Part shown: positions 34,741-48,100 of the stretch, piece after piece | How the letters are laid out: each line of letters begins with the position of its first letter | Numbering within the stretch: the stretch's first letter is position 1 | NCBI GenBank assembly: GCA_964020975.1 | Contig: OZ026623.1 | Coordinates: forward strand, 86,033,341 to 86,097,340 | DNA length: 64,000 bases | Origin: Hermodice carunculata | Taxonomy: Eukaryota > Annelida > Polychaeta > Eunicida > Amphinomidae | Direction of reading: 5' to 3' | The notes under the pieces: generated by a model | What the model was told of the DNA's origin: nothing | Databases searched by the model: none | The model's input: only the letters and a program-made list of their open reading frames with translations | Program-made: the position numbers and the translations under genes

Positions 34741-36763
34741 CCGCTGGCTGTGCCAGGGTAACAAATTTAACCGACGTCAAAAGAGGTAATGTGTAAAATG
34801 GGAAAGAACAACCATTTTAAACATGTTTTAACAAATGTCAAGTTTACCGAAGGCCTAACAAAAACATATGTGAGGTTCCGGTAACCTGACAGACCCTACT
34901 AAAAAAGGCCCAACCCTAAAATTAATGGGACAAAAAAATAAAAAGGTACACTTACTTTCAAGCCGCCCTTCCCTAATAAATATTAATCGACCCAGGCCAG
35001 TGCTAGAAACTCAGAGACCCAGGAGTTTCAAAAAGTACATAATTTTTTTCTGTGGCGCACGTCAGACATACGTGGCTCAAAGGACCAAAGCAAGCGCCCG
35101 GAGGCATGCTATGGGGGTCTGGATCATTCTCCTCCCCCTCTATTCCCTGAAAAAAAAAAAAAAAACATTGAATTTGAGCTTGCAAAATGGTGCATTCTGG
35201 GGAGTAACGAGTGGAAAATCGTGCCTGAACATGGTTGACAAAATCACAACATTTTAGTCATAATTGTACTGATTTGGCTATTTTTCCTCAGATTGTACAA
35301 AAATCGGATGGAAATGAGCAAGAATTAGTAAAAAATAAATTTTAAAAAAGACCATCGCCACGTTATCAATTAAGATAAGACAATTTTTGTATTGATACAT
35401 GTGACGCTTTATGGAATTTTTGCACACATGTTGTGTTTGTTAATTCGGGGAAAATTAACAGATAACTTACCCTGCAATTAGTAAGTTTGTATTTTCTCGA
35501 CAAAAACGAGGAAAAAACATTAAGATAATCACTAGGCCTATATATACTTAACTTTTATCACTGAATATTAATTGATTGATAATGTTTTATTCACACATAT
35601 GCCAGCATTGTGCAATAAAATTGCTGAAAGCACACCTAGTAGTACCTGCAATTACCCACCCCAGTCCCCACCTAGTCAAAACGACCAGTTTTCCTTGGCA
35701 CGGGCGCTTTTGCAATGTCAAATGACCTGACTCAAACGACCACAGTGCTGTCCAACTGGAAATCTTTGTAGCAGCAAATTTGATTCCCTGGAGCACTTTC
35801 AATGCAATGCAATGCAAAATTTTGCTCCGATGCTCCAGTTGGACAACCCTAGAGTAGACCGGCTGCAACACGTGACCAACGACCACCAAAATTGCTCCAC
35901 AAACGACCACCGGTACACACACCAAACCCCCCCCCCAAAAAAAACGGTCATTGTTATCAACCGTAACCAAGTTGCAAGTTAACAGAAAAGCTGGCCAACG
36001 TGTCATTTTGCAGTAAATCACCTCAAACACAGCATTTTAGCTGCTGCATATAGCCACGGTGGTGCGGTATAGGTATCTTGTATCGCTGGATACCAGGTGT
36101 CCGTTCTCCGAGTTAGCAGGAAAAAATGGTCGTCAACATATTTTTTAAAGATGACTTACTATCCTAACCTTAATCTGCTTGCTCCGTTGTGTCTGAAGCA
36201 GGTATCATCCATTAGTTATAAATCCAAATGCAATATGATACCAGCATGGCATGCATGCACACACGGTGAGGGCTATTTATAAACATGGTGCAATGCATTG
36301 TGGGAAAGGAAAATCACAGCGAATCACGGCCACGTGTTTTCAGCAGCTTCTGTTTTCCGAGTTGCCAGGACAAACGGTCGTTAAAGTACTTGTGAAACAT
36401 GACTTACTATCTTTACTTTAATCTGCCTGTTCGAAGCATATATCCTTGTTATTGATGCTCTGGATAATTTTTCAAAATATTTACTTTTGGTTCCATATAT
36501 TATTGATCCCTCACGATCTGCAAAGAATATACTTTTGATTTCATATATATATAATGACCACCGCTCCCTTAATCCCCCCCTCACCCTGCCACCTCCCCCA
36601 GATTGTCCCATTTGCATCCTCCTTTACAAACCGTTGGGTGCAAAGTCCACAAAATATCAGCCAAGTGCCGGTGAGCTGATTCGATATTTTGAAGAGGTCA
36701 TATCCAAAATATATGTGCGATTGGGGTGAAAGGAAGGTTAATTTGTCGAATAAATGTAATGTG

Positions 36764-36800
<37 letters not shown>

Positions 36801-37118
36801 GACTTTGCTGAGTGAGCATAACCTAAAAATGTAAATACACCGCAATAAAAAATAACATTATTTGTAGCCAGCAGTGGGCCCCACAGTTCCTATTTTGTAT
36901 AAGACATAGAAGTCGCCCTCACGCTTAATTTTGCAGCAGCACTAGAAGGACCCGCCACGACCCCCCCTGGTGTGTGAAAGCTGGCGCTTGGGCGAGAAGG
37001 ATGCGGCGACAGTGGATACAGGTCCAAAAGTACTGGCAGGATTTTATATTAGTTGTAATAAATGCTTACAGCTTGTATGATCCTTGAACTGCATCTATAT
37101 TAAAATGCAAGTATGTTT
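34741..37118. other. Gene-free stretch with small duplications
   Basis: CCGAGTT(A/G)(G/C)CAGGA...GGTCGT...ATGACTTACTAT occurs twice (36108-36190, 36356-36430), a diverged pair about 250 bp apart. A (TA)n run lies at 36768-36797 and a C run at 35924-35936. No coding evidence. Confidence 0.4.
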
Positions 37119-37640
37119 CAGATAACTTATTCTAATAATGCCCATAGTAGTGAAATGGGCACATTCAACAACTGCCCATGTAGGTTTCTTCTCAAACTGA
37201 CAAAACTTGAGATTTTTTGTTCTTTTTTTTCACAGTGTTTTGTAGCTCCATCATCTGCTGCCCCCTGTTTAATTCTTGCTCTCAACCATATCTAAATGAT
37301 GCTGTGTATAAAACTTTAAGCACGTCACACATGTAGATATTGCTAAAATCAGTCTGTATTGCCTTAAGTCTTTAATTCTTTCTATATTAGAATAACTATT
37401 TAGAGTTTCCATCACATCTGAACTTTATCCAAATTCAAAAGTAAGCACTTCGCAGATAACCTCATTGCAAAAACACGCAGAGTATGGAAATGGAAACATT
37501 TAACTACTGCCCATGTAGGTTTCTTCTCAGCTTGAATTTATTTGAGATGTTTCTGTTCATATGTTTTCACAATATTTTTTGTTAAAACTATTATCTGCAG
37601 CCTCATCTTTAATTTTTCTCTGAACCATATGTTATGAAAA
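37119..37640. repeat. Dispersed repeat, copies 2 and 3 in tandem
   Basis: Two diverged units in tandem, period about 335 bp: GATAACTTATTC...GCCCATAGTAGTGAAATGG, then GATAACCTCATTGC...GAAATGGAAACATTTAACTACTGCCC, each followed by CATGTAGGTTTCTTCTCA. Confidence 0.6.
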
Positions 37641-37814
37641 TGTGTATAGCTGTTTGCTTTCATTTGGAAAGGTCACTGTATTCATTGAGTGTGTGCCGGG
37701 TCATTGAGTTCAATGAATGATTTGCAGGGTCACTGCAGAGTCACTGAGTTGGCCTGTTTTGAGGGTGGCTCACATATAACTAACTGGTAAACATGTGGAA
37801 TAAGCTAGAATTGT

Positions 37815-37946
37815 TGGGTACAGTCTCGAGAAATGCCCAGTCTCGAGAATGTCTCGTATTCCCCAGATCACGTGGCCAGTCTCGCGATAAGGTTTATTCT
37901 TGAAAATCCCAAGCGCGGGCTATTCAGTCTTGGAAAAAGTATCACC
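37815..37946 (+). promoter_or_regulatory. Promoter/5' UTR of the integrase-derived gene
   Basis: Contains TCTCGCGA at 37880-37887, an E-box CACGTG at 37870-37875, and a repeated CAGTCTCGAGAA(A/T) at about 37821 and 37839. The start ATG at 37947 has a strong context (ATCACCATGG). An in-frame upstream ATG at 37833 is possible but overlaps these motifs. Confidence 0.5.
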
Positions 37947-38159
37947 ATGGCCGGTCAAGCGGACCGTGACGGCTACACCGCCTGGGCGTTGTCAGTTTTC
38001 CGAGACAATGTGAAGTCGTTTACCATGACAAAAGAAAAACTGCAAGTGATTGTCGCACATTGTACCAAATCAGAGGGCCATGAAAGTCTAGTTCGCGAAT
38101 TTCTCAAGAAGACAAATCCAGAGAGTGATGACACCTCGGTTGTCAAGTGGAAATGGAAG
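37947..38159 (+). CDS. Integrase-derived gene, exon 1
   Basis: Encodes residues 1-71, MAGQADRDGYTAWALSVFRD and on to SVVKWKWK, ending in phase 0 at AAG|GTTAGT. It is a predicted helical, charged N-terminal region without a named domain. KRBA2-like integrase proteins commonly have such a region before the zinc-binding part. Confidence 0.65.
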
Positions 38160-41100
38160 GTTAGTCTTTTTTTTTTTTTTCCTGGGTAGCTATCGAATGT
38201 TTAATGTCTCTTCTTGCTTTTGTGGCACGGGCAGTGGAATGCCCCTTAATCAATGGCTTAGCAAGCAAGGTAAAATTAATAATAATCTGTATTAAATCCC
38301 CCGTGGTCGGGGAAAGTAAAATATACATCAGCAGAGTACATCAAGATCCCATAAAAAGCGCCAAATCGGCAAATGAATTTAAATTCATATGATATAGGAC
38401 CTAAGCATGCTAAGATAAACTAAAAAGCACGAGTTAAGAGACCGACAACCATGTACCCTAAGGACCAATGCTTCACATAATTTTCATTTAAGCCATGTCA
38501 GCCTTTGTACAGTAAAAGGGTATCAAAATTTTTGTTTTTATTCCTGTTTTTCACTTTTGGACACGTAGTTTGAGAAACATATAGGCCCTATTGAGAAGAG
38601 TGGAATAAAATTTCTTAAAAGTCGCTTGTTTCAGCAGTTTTGCATGAGTGGACTGTGGTTTAATTTTTGAAAATGTTCCTAAATTCAGCAGATGGAATTG
38701 AAATCATCTTTAAGTTTAACTTTTTATTCACGTGTAAGTTTTTAATTTGAGGATCCATTTCACTATTTTCAAGAAGTATCAGTCTAATGTTACACAGAAG
38801 GTCAATAGAAACATTTTGCCACTGATTCCTTTAAATAAACTGTTTAAAACCAGGAGTGCACTTCCCTGTTAAAACTGTTGGGGTAGCCAGGAAATTGGGC
38901 TGTAAGTGTACCTGTTGGGGTAGCCAGGAAATTGGCTTATCTTGACACAACAGTTTTCACACTTTTTAGTTCTAAAAATATACTCCTCATCCAGTCAGTT
39001 AGTGACTCAGTGGTCTTGCCAGTTGCAGCAGCTGGGCAAGTGAAATGGGCAGTCTAGGTGTTAGTAGTACAGTCTGTATGAGGGCAGGGAGGTGTGAACC
39101 CTGGAAATGCTATAGCTCAAGATCATGAATAGCTTTTTGAGTCAGATCAGTCAATAGAACTACCTAATTTAGTGTCATTTTGTAACTTTTCTTCATCTTA
39201 AAGCGCACGGTGCCCATTGTTTTATTGGCTTCAGAGGCTACTGGCCTACCAATAGGGGCTTTGTTGTCTGTGATATGACTACCCTGTCAGAGGTGCATTA
39301 CCCACTAAAATACTAAGGCATGGTGTAGGGCTTTTACCAATATAGACAGGTGATAATTTTTCACGAAATTTCTTGTCTTTGACAGGCAGTTTCACAGTTT
39401 TTTTAAAATATAAGCCATGTACTTGGCTTTTTCCAGACCCACCTGTTTACCCATCATACAAGGTAGTGCATGGGAGTTGCCCATGTTCAAGATCTTCTAA
39501 ACACTATATAACGGGCTATCAGCATCTTTCTTGACACTGGATCGAAAAGCAGGAGTCCCCAACTGTACCGTTGCACAAATATTGTCCATCTACACATCTT
39601 TTTGTAGACACAATAAAGATTGTCTCAAAACTTATAAGGGCATTTTCACAGTAATCTAGACCATAGTGTCTCAGAAGGGTGATTTTTTGACACTCTAACA
39701 TAACTTTTATTTGCATTGTTATGCAAAGACATGTGTTCAGGGCTTTCTGTGGCACTAAAATTGAGGCAGGATATTGGCCCATCAAAAAAATAGGTGATTT
39801 CAATGTATTTAAAGTGTACATAAGAAAAAAAGTCACTGAATACAGGCACCACATTTATTTGTCAACACAGAACCTTGAAAAGTGGGAAATTGAGCTACCA
39901 AACACTAACCTAGAACAAGCCAAGGATTTAGAACCATAATTGTTGCCTTTTGTTTGTGATACAACTGAAAAGGACATTCAAATGTGACATTTTTGGCAAT
40001 ACTTTTCGCAAAGTTACATTTCCAAAAGATGTAATACTCACATTAAAGCAAATGAACAGCAACAAGTATAGTGAGATGAAGAGCTAACAAGCTGTCTTTT
40101 GTCTTTATTCGGAGTGGACATTTTAGACGGACACTGATATGAGCCAGCTGCAACACCACACACACATTTATATTGGGCAGTGTGACCATAACATGCATAT
40201 ATTATAAACCTGCATGTATACAGCTTGGTATCCAACTGAAACAAAATAACAAAGCCTCTTTGTTTATAGAAAATTGTTTTGAAAAAAACCTGAAATTATC
40301 AGTGGGACAGCAGTTTTGTCCAATATTTGGCATTTATCCACCATGTAACCATAACTATAGATACTTCTTTGTATTTTGTTTACATTTCCGGTGCACCATG
40401 GACAACTGCTTGCTTATGGATATGAAACATATCAATCAAACCTATTTCATAATCTAATGATTGCTGTTGTTTTACTTAAGTTCTACAGTCTAGGTTATTG
40501 AGAAAATGCCCATAAATGAAATGGCCCTCGTATGTTGATGGATTCTTCATTTTCCTATTTAGTAATTTCGACTCTCCATTCAGAATTCCTCACATATTGT
40601 ATTGAAGAGAGGGATATTCATGGTGTGCATGTAAATTCACTGAATTGATTATAGTGTGATTGATGTTGACAATCCTTTTTTTCTCCATAATGTAGATTGT
40701 CAATGAGAAGAAATATAAAGTCGGGGTTGTCAATGGAGTTGAGTTTTTAGAGGCACCTTACCAAGACCTTGTGAAAGTTGAGGGGAAAAGGGTAAAACAG
40801 GTAAGACAGAAGTTGTTTATTGTTACAGTGTGTATGTGTTTTCCTACTGCCTCAGGGCAGTTAATATGAATGTCTCCTATTGATTAAATTAATTGGCATA
40901 TGAAAATGTGCAAAGTACATCATGTCATAATTGACTCCTGAAATGTTACATATAATTAAGTTGAACATTATGGCACAAAGAAAAAAGTCCTCTCAGATTC
41001 TCAAACCACTGTGACCCCTTAATGTCATTGTTTTAACCATCTTTCAATTTATTTTGTTTGAAAATAAAATCCATGTCACACTTTACAGAGTTTTATAACC

Positions 41101-44100
41101 TGTTACTATGAGGTACGCCAAACTTACTATGACACATCACTCCGGGTAGGCAATTCTGTCCGTCCATTTTGGTAGACAACCTTGTTTTTTTCTGACACTA
41201 TTTTGTTACTAGGCTTTACAAAGCAATATCCTCAGCAAAACTTATAGCAGCAACAGTTTTTGGTGTCCTTCGTTTAGTGTTCCATATATGAAACCACTTT
41301 GTGTCTATAACCCAAAGACAGCACCATGCATGCATGAAGATGTGTTTACATTTCCTGCTACAGGTCAGAATAGGCAAGGGCAAGAACAGAAAGTTCGAAA
41401 CCTACCCAAAAGAGGGCACTGCAGTCACTTCAGGGCTAGCGTTGTGTATTCCCATTACTTTACATTGTAATTTGCAGCTTAATAACTTTAAAACTACTGC
41501 ACACAGAGACACCAAATTTCTTACAATAAATCTAGACATATAACTGAGTTACTCATCAAAATTATATAACCACATCTACAAAAGTGACCAGTTTATTCAA
41601 GGTTACTTTAACATACAAACTAATGGGAAAACACACCTCTAGCCCTGAAAAATGTTTGTGTTCAGTTGTGTACTGGAGTGAATACACACTTTATAGCTAA
41701 TTCTGACCTTTGCTATTGTGTATATTATTTGTTTGTTTGAAGTCAGTATTTTTCAGTCGTATTATGACTCTTTTATGTTTGTTTTGATATATTTCATCTA
41801 GGGCCCCACTATGTATGTGAGAATTGTGCCCATCGAAGACTTTTTTGAGACAATTCATCATGCACATGAGGAAACTGTTCATGGTGGAATTAAGGCAACT
41901 GTGGCTAAGGTACTGACAATTAAAGTTATATATGAATAATGTAATATGTCATAATGTGTATAACCTTTCAAAGTAATATGTCTTATTATAGCATGTACCA
42001 CTGTACATAGCTTGTCAATAAGGCAATCCCTCTGGTCTGGGACAAGGAAACTTCCAGTCAGGACTAGTAACAATTATGAGCTTTATTGAGATTTAACCCA
42101 TTTCTTGTCTGAAATTGTGATAAAATGAGCTGAATGACAATTTACAAAAATCCTTGATGTCAAGCCCTGGTGTAGGGTGATTCGTCCATTTTCTTGGCTT
42201 TTTCAGCTCAAACATACCCATGGTGGCATTCCGAGGGATGCAGTGGCCGAGTTTATAAAGAGATGCACAGTTTGCCAGCAAAAAGCTGAACAGCGGAACA
42301 GACCTCCTCCCCGTGCCATTGTTGCTGAAGGGTTCATGAAGCAATGCCAGGTTTGTATTTCAAGCAAAAATTAATTAAGTTTTTGTGTGTCAGTTGCAGC
42401 ATGTGCCACGCTCCATTCATGGGGGCACTAGTGTCATTCGTGGCTAGTCTGTTCTATTTAAGCCACTACAATAGATGTAGGTGGCCAAATTCTCCAGGCC
42501 CTGGACTGTGGATATCAACTTTATTTTATAGGATAAGTTTATGATAATATGTTAAATAAATATCCACGTTTGTACATCCAAATTTGTCGCCAGGAGAAAT
42601 TAGATATTCGCGATGGTGTCTGCAAAGAAATGATGTCTTTACCTGTAAAACACGAATTTTGTTGTGTTGTTCTAGTTAATAGAATATTTCTTTTAATGTT
42701 AAAAAAATGTATTTTAGTGATGCGTTTGAAACTCTTGTCACTGAAACAAATAGGTAGTCAGAGACACACCTACAGCAACCTACCACACCATGAGTTCCGG
42801 TGTGAGTTGGTGCTGGCGTCAATTTTTGTCTCGCCAGATGCCCCCTTGCCAGCAGGTTGAGGAAGGGAAAATGATGTGGACCAATTTGCCTACAAATCAG
42901 AATTTTCTTAACTTGTCTTCAAATCATGCAAGTATGCCCAGCTGAAACGCTGAGCTGCTTCATTAACCCACAAAGACAGCTGAGAGATATGTGTGTGGTT
43001 TTGGTAATTTTGTAATAGAACATGTCACATGGTTTCTACAGCTTCATTAACCCTCCAAGATTAGCAGAAGTGACAGAGCTTCTCACCTGAGAGTGAGTGT
43101 GCTCATTAATTAGCTTTTCAAGCTAGAACAGCCAAATGTTCGCTGGACTGTGACCGTTCAGCCCCGACGCACAGCTCATCATTGCTTATTAATATTATGT
43201 GGGGTGGTCGGTCATTGATCGTTTCTAACCGGTCGCTGGTCGCTCATTAAAGGGACATTTTAATAGGAGAATGCTTGGTTAATATAACATGGTCAGGGCT
43301 TGATTTTAGGGATTTTTTTAGGCAGACAAACGGACCACCATCACCTGAAATCTGGTGGTCCGCCATGCAATCTGGTGGACACAGGTCGCTAAAACTGACG
43401 TGTACTATTTTAGCAAGTATTTGTATTTGACAATGAAAATTTAGTGTCCTGCTGTCCACCAGTTGGGTGTTCCAATCAAGATATGCTGACTTGCTGACAC
43501 ACACATGATCAAAATAGGCCTAGCACTTTCAGTTATTGCTTGTTGTAAACAACAGGGAAATCTTATTCCCAGATAATCTGCACTGCAAAAAAAATCTGGT
43601 GGTCAAACGGACACCCACCCTAGGCAGTCTGGGTGTCCGTCAAAAAATTAGGGGGGCGTTGGGCTACCGGACCACCGCCAAAATCAAGCCCTGATGGTCG
43701 TAAAAGGGAGGTGGTCATTCACGAAAGGGGTCGTTCAAGACAGGGACTACTGTATATATTGTCTCATGGTTATGTTGACATTTAAATTTTTTTCAGATTG
43801 ACTTAGTGGATATGAATCCAAACCTGAGTGGGGATTATCGCTACATTGGACACTTTATGGACCACTTTTCCAAGTTCCATTGCATATTTCCACTTAAGAG
43901 AAAGACGCAAGAAGAAGTTCATGGCGGGCTTCGTAATATCTTTTCTTTTCTGGGCCTGCCAGCAATTTTACAGTCAGACAATGGGTCTGAGTTCCTGCGC
44001 TTGGAGGAACTTGTGCAAGAATTCCCAGGCACATGTAAAGTGGTGCATGGCAGACCATACCACCCAAGGTCACAGGGACTGGTGGAAAGGGGGAACAGGA

Positions 44101-45104
44101 CTTTAAAGGAAAAGTTGAGGGCCCTGGCACTGCAGAATGGTGGCATTGGGTTGTGGCATCTGCAGCTGCCAAAGTTACAATGTAAGTAAGCTGGAGTTCT
44201 TCTTATGCACATGGAATTATATACAGTTTTTTATGCCCCCCAACAGCTCTTTCTATGTGTGTGTACGACACCCTTGATTCAGATTGAAAAAAAAAAACGT
44301 CAGTCCCACATCTGGTTTTTTGACATGAAACTTAAGGCCAGGGTTTGGGTATAAAAGCAGCCAATCTAGGTGGATGGCTCAAACACATGGGAGATATAAA
44401 CTGACCAGAACTCTGACCAAATTTTGTTTATTTTGTTGAAAACATTGGTTACATTGGAAAGAGTGAAACAGATTTTGTCTCAGATGTTTATGAAAGTGTC
44501 AGGCTTCTATAGCATTTATCTCAGTGTGCCTCCTGCACATTTTATGTGAAAATTTGACAATATTTACATCATTTTTATCCAGTAGATTCCAAAAGTTTTA
44601 AAATTTGAGTGACAGATAAGGTGGGGTTTTGCCTTTGACAGACAGGGAAACTGGCACTGGCAACCAGATGATCCTGGACCTGTTGGGGACATGTAATTGA
44701 CCCCAGACAGACGCCCTGCTGTGTGACTTCCCCCACTCTGCACATTCAGGCTACAGATGACCACATAGTTATTTGGTGTGACTGGTTGACATCAAAGTGT
44801 GCTTACAGAGTCCATAATTACTAAACAAGCTAATAATTTTTTGGAATCGTACTGATCTCTCTCTGTAAAGACTGTTTACCTCTTGTGCACATGTCCATGT
44901 TTATACATGACAGTGCCTGTATACAAAGTCATTGAGAATAAAAGTTTTGCTTGCATCATGACATATTATATACTTGAATCAAGAACAAATAAATTTATGC
45001 CCATTTATGCAATATTTGGATGGATAAGTTCATGACATATTATGCTTTGTATGTATGTATGTGTGTATATATGTATGTATGCACGCATGTATGTGTCAAG
45101 AAGG

Positions 45105-45159
<55 letters not shown>

Positions 45160-48100
45160 AAGCATAGAGTAAGATTGGGTGGTGCAAGTCTGTGTGTGTG
45201 TGTCTGCTTGTTTTATTTGTTTACCACAGGATAATACCAATCTAACATGCTTTTGATGTGGGTCTATCATAAATTACTGCGGACAGTTTACAACATGGTC
45301 ACTAATAAGACAGTAGGGGTTATCTCCAAAAGTATTTGACCTACAGTCATGAAACTGAAAAAGATTATTAACCAGCATATGAAGATGTCATTCCTTGGGG
45401 TATTGTTTGTTTGTGCCTCTTTCTATGTGTCTGTATGATGGGCATATCTCCAAAAGTATTTTACCTACAGTCATGAAACTGTACAGGATTATTGAACTAT
45501 GAATCTGGAGGTGTGTGTATGCCTGTTTTACATCCTTGATTTAGCAAATTGACTGGTTGGATAAGTCAAACTTTTGTCGCATTTATCAAACATGTGTTGC
45601 ATGTCTGTCCAGAAGCATTTAACGTACAGTCATGAAAAAATAATAGGAATATTAATCTGCATACAAAGATGCACACCTGGGGTTTTGTTACATGTCCATA
45701 AACACAATGGCAACTGGGGGGCATCTGTGTCCTATGGACACATTTCTAGCATAATTCTTATTTACTGTGTGAATATAATTTTTCAATAGTCAGAGTTTTT
45801 ATTTTTCCCTACCTTACTATGATCATTTAGATAAACTATGTATGAAATGTGTGCAACATAAGTAGCAAAAGGGTATTCCTATGGCCTATTGTTGTAAGAA
45901 GTAGCCACGATATAAATTTCGCCTGTCAAATACATTGTAATCTGGTGCTATTTTTAGTCTTCACTTACAAGGTGCATTCTACTTTTAACAGTAATGATGA
46001 ACACAACAAATGCTTCGGCCATTGGCATGACACCATACGAGTGTGTTTATGGGGTGAAGCCGCATCACGTGCTAGAAATTCAAGATGTTGAGGTAAGCAG
46101 TTCATGACAGATAATTTACCAGGGTTTGTCGATCAGCTATGGGCACTTCCTGTGTCTCAGTAATGCATACATTCCTATTGGTTACCACCTAAATCAATAG
46201 TAATCAATATAACCAATATTATAAGACATGCCTGAAAAATATGATGGTTGCAGATAGCACAAGCTCTGGAATTTCACAAGGGAGGGAGGGGAAAATTTTG
46301 GTATTGAAATGTCAGGAGAGATTCGCAGGAAAAATTTTTAGGTCTTTGACAAATACCTGTTCTAATGTTGGTAGTAGCTTGATACAACCCATGTTTACTG
46401 AAAAGTTACCTTAATTTCTTCGTAATTGAAGCAAAAATGTGGAGAGAAAGGGGAAAAAATTTAAACAACAGGCAGGTTAATTCATGAGGGAGCACACTTT
46501 TTTATTTTTTTTTTTTTTGCCCTCAAATTCTCACCCGGCAATTTTTATGGTGATTTTTACACTATTATATACACTTCAAACATGATGGCAATGTTGGGTC
46601 TCTGCAAAGTTGGTTCAAATAATTTTGTGATTTTTTAAAGCTGAGAAAATCCTCATTTCTGTATCTAATTAACCTTTTCTTGACAGTCATAAATATTAAT
46701 TCCATTCAGCACAGGTCTGACCAGTTTTAACACTTTTGGTATAAGAAAGACAGTCACTTTAGCATGGGCTGTTCACACAGCCTTCTAGTTTGGGTGTATA
46801 AGTGAAAGTCCCCAAAATACTTAAATGTTAAATGCATTGGCTTACCTGGCTTTCAGACATGGGAACCAACTGCCGTGACTACTTCAGACAAGAGTTTGAC
46901 AGAGGCAGAGAATGGAGAGGTACGGCAGACCTACAGGCCTATTCCAGCTCCGAGGAAAAGGAAGACGGTCCCCAGTAGCAGCTGTGAGGTAAAGAACAGT
47001 CTAAACCCCCATCCATTTCATGGGTTTTTATAAATACTTTTTAATATTTCCAAGGGTTGCCCACTCCTGGGAATACATATCCAACATATAAAGTAATATG
47101 TATATCATAGTAAGAAAATTGAGATTTCCGTTGTTCTGCACAGAGAACTATCTCTTAAAAGATTCCTTCATTCATTCATTTTTGTGGAGCATTATGAATT
47201 TAAGTACCAATTTTAGTAACACGTATAAGGGGGGTTTATTATTCTACAAGGATAAGAATGAATAGTCCCAAGACTGGTTTGCCCACTCTTAGGAATACAT
47301 ATGCAACAGGTAAAGTAATATATATGTATATCATAGTAAGAAAATTGAGATTTCTGTTGACTCTGCAAGGAGAGATTGTCCCTTAAAAGATTCCTTCATT
47401 CACTTTTTAAAACATTACTTTGTTTGTTTCTTGAATATTGACCATGCACACAGGTTAAGTGGCTATGTGCAACTGAATTTACCGTTTATCTTTCAGGTGG
47501 AAACACACTCATTGCCAAGTCTGCCTCAAGAAGACCCCAGGAGAGGCTCCGAGGTAAACATTTTAGAACACTACCTACAAGTCATTTATTTATATAGTTT
47601 TTTCTAGATGAGCATTCTATAAGATTGTTCATATATTCTACAAGGATTAGTAAAATGGCCGGAGTATCTCAGTATTCCCAACACTGGCTTGCCCACTCTG
47701 AGGAAGACTATAGAAATCACGGGAACCATAACGACACTAGTTGGCACATTGAATACTGGCACAATTATTTGAAGTACCAATTTTAGTGACATGTATAAGG
47801 GGGATTGTTCAGATTCTGCAAGGATACCAATAATTGGGGTATTTTAACTCTCAATATTTCCAAGACTGGGTTGCCCACTCTTAGGAATACATATCACACA
47901 TATACTGTAAGTCGTTGGAAGTTTAACCACACTATAGTTGCCACATGGAATACTGGCAGAATTATATCTTAAGTACCAATTTCAGAAATACTTGTAAGGC
48001 GGACTGTTATTATTCTACAAGGATAAGAATAATGTAGTATCTCAGTATTCCCAAGACTGGCTTGCCCACTCTTAGGAAAAATACATAAGTCATGGGAAGC

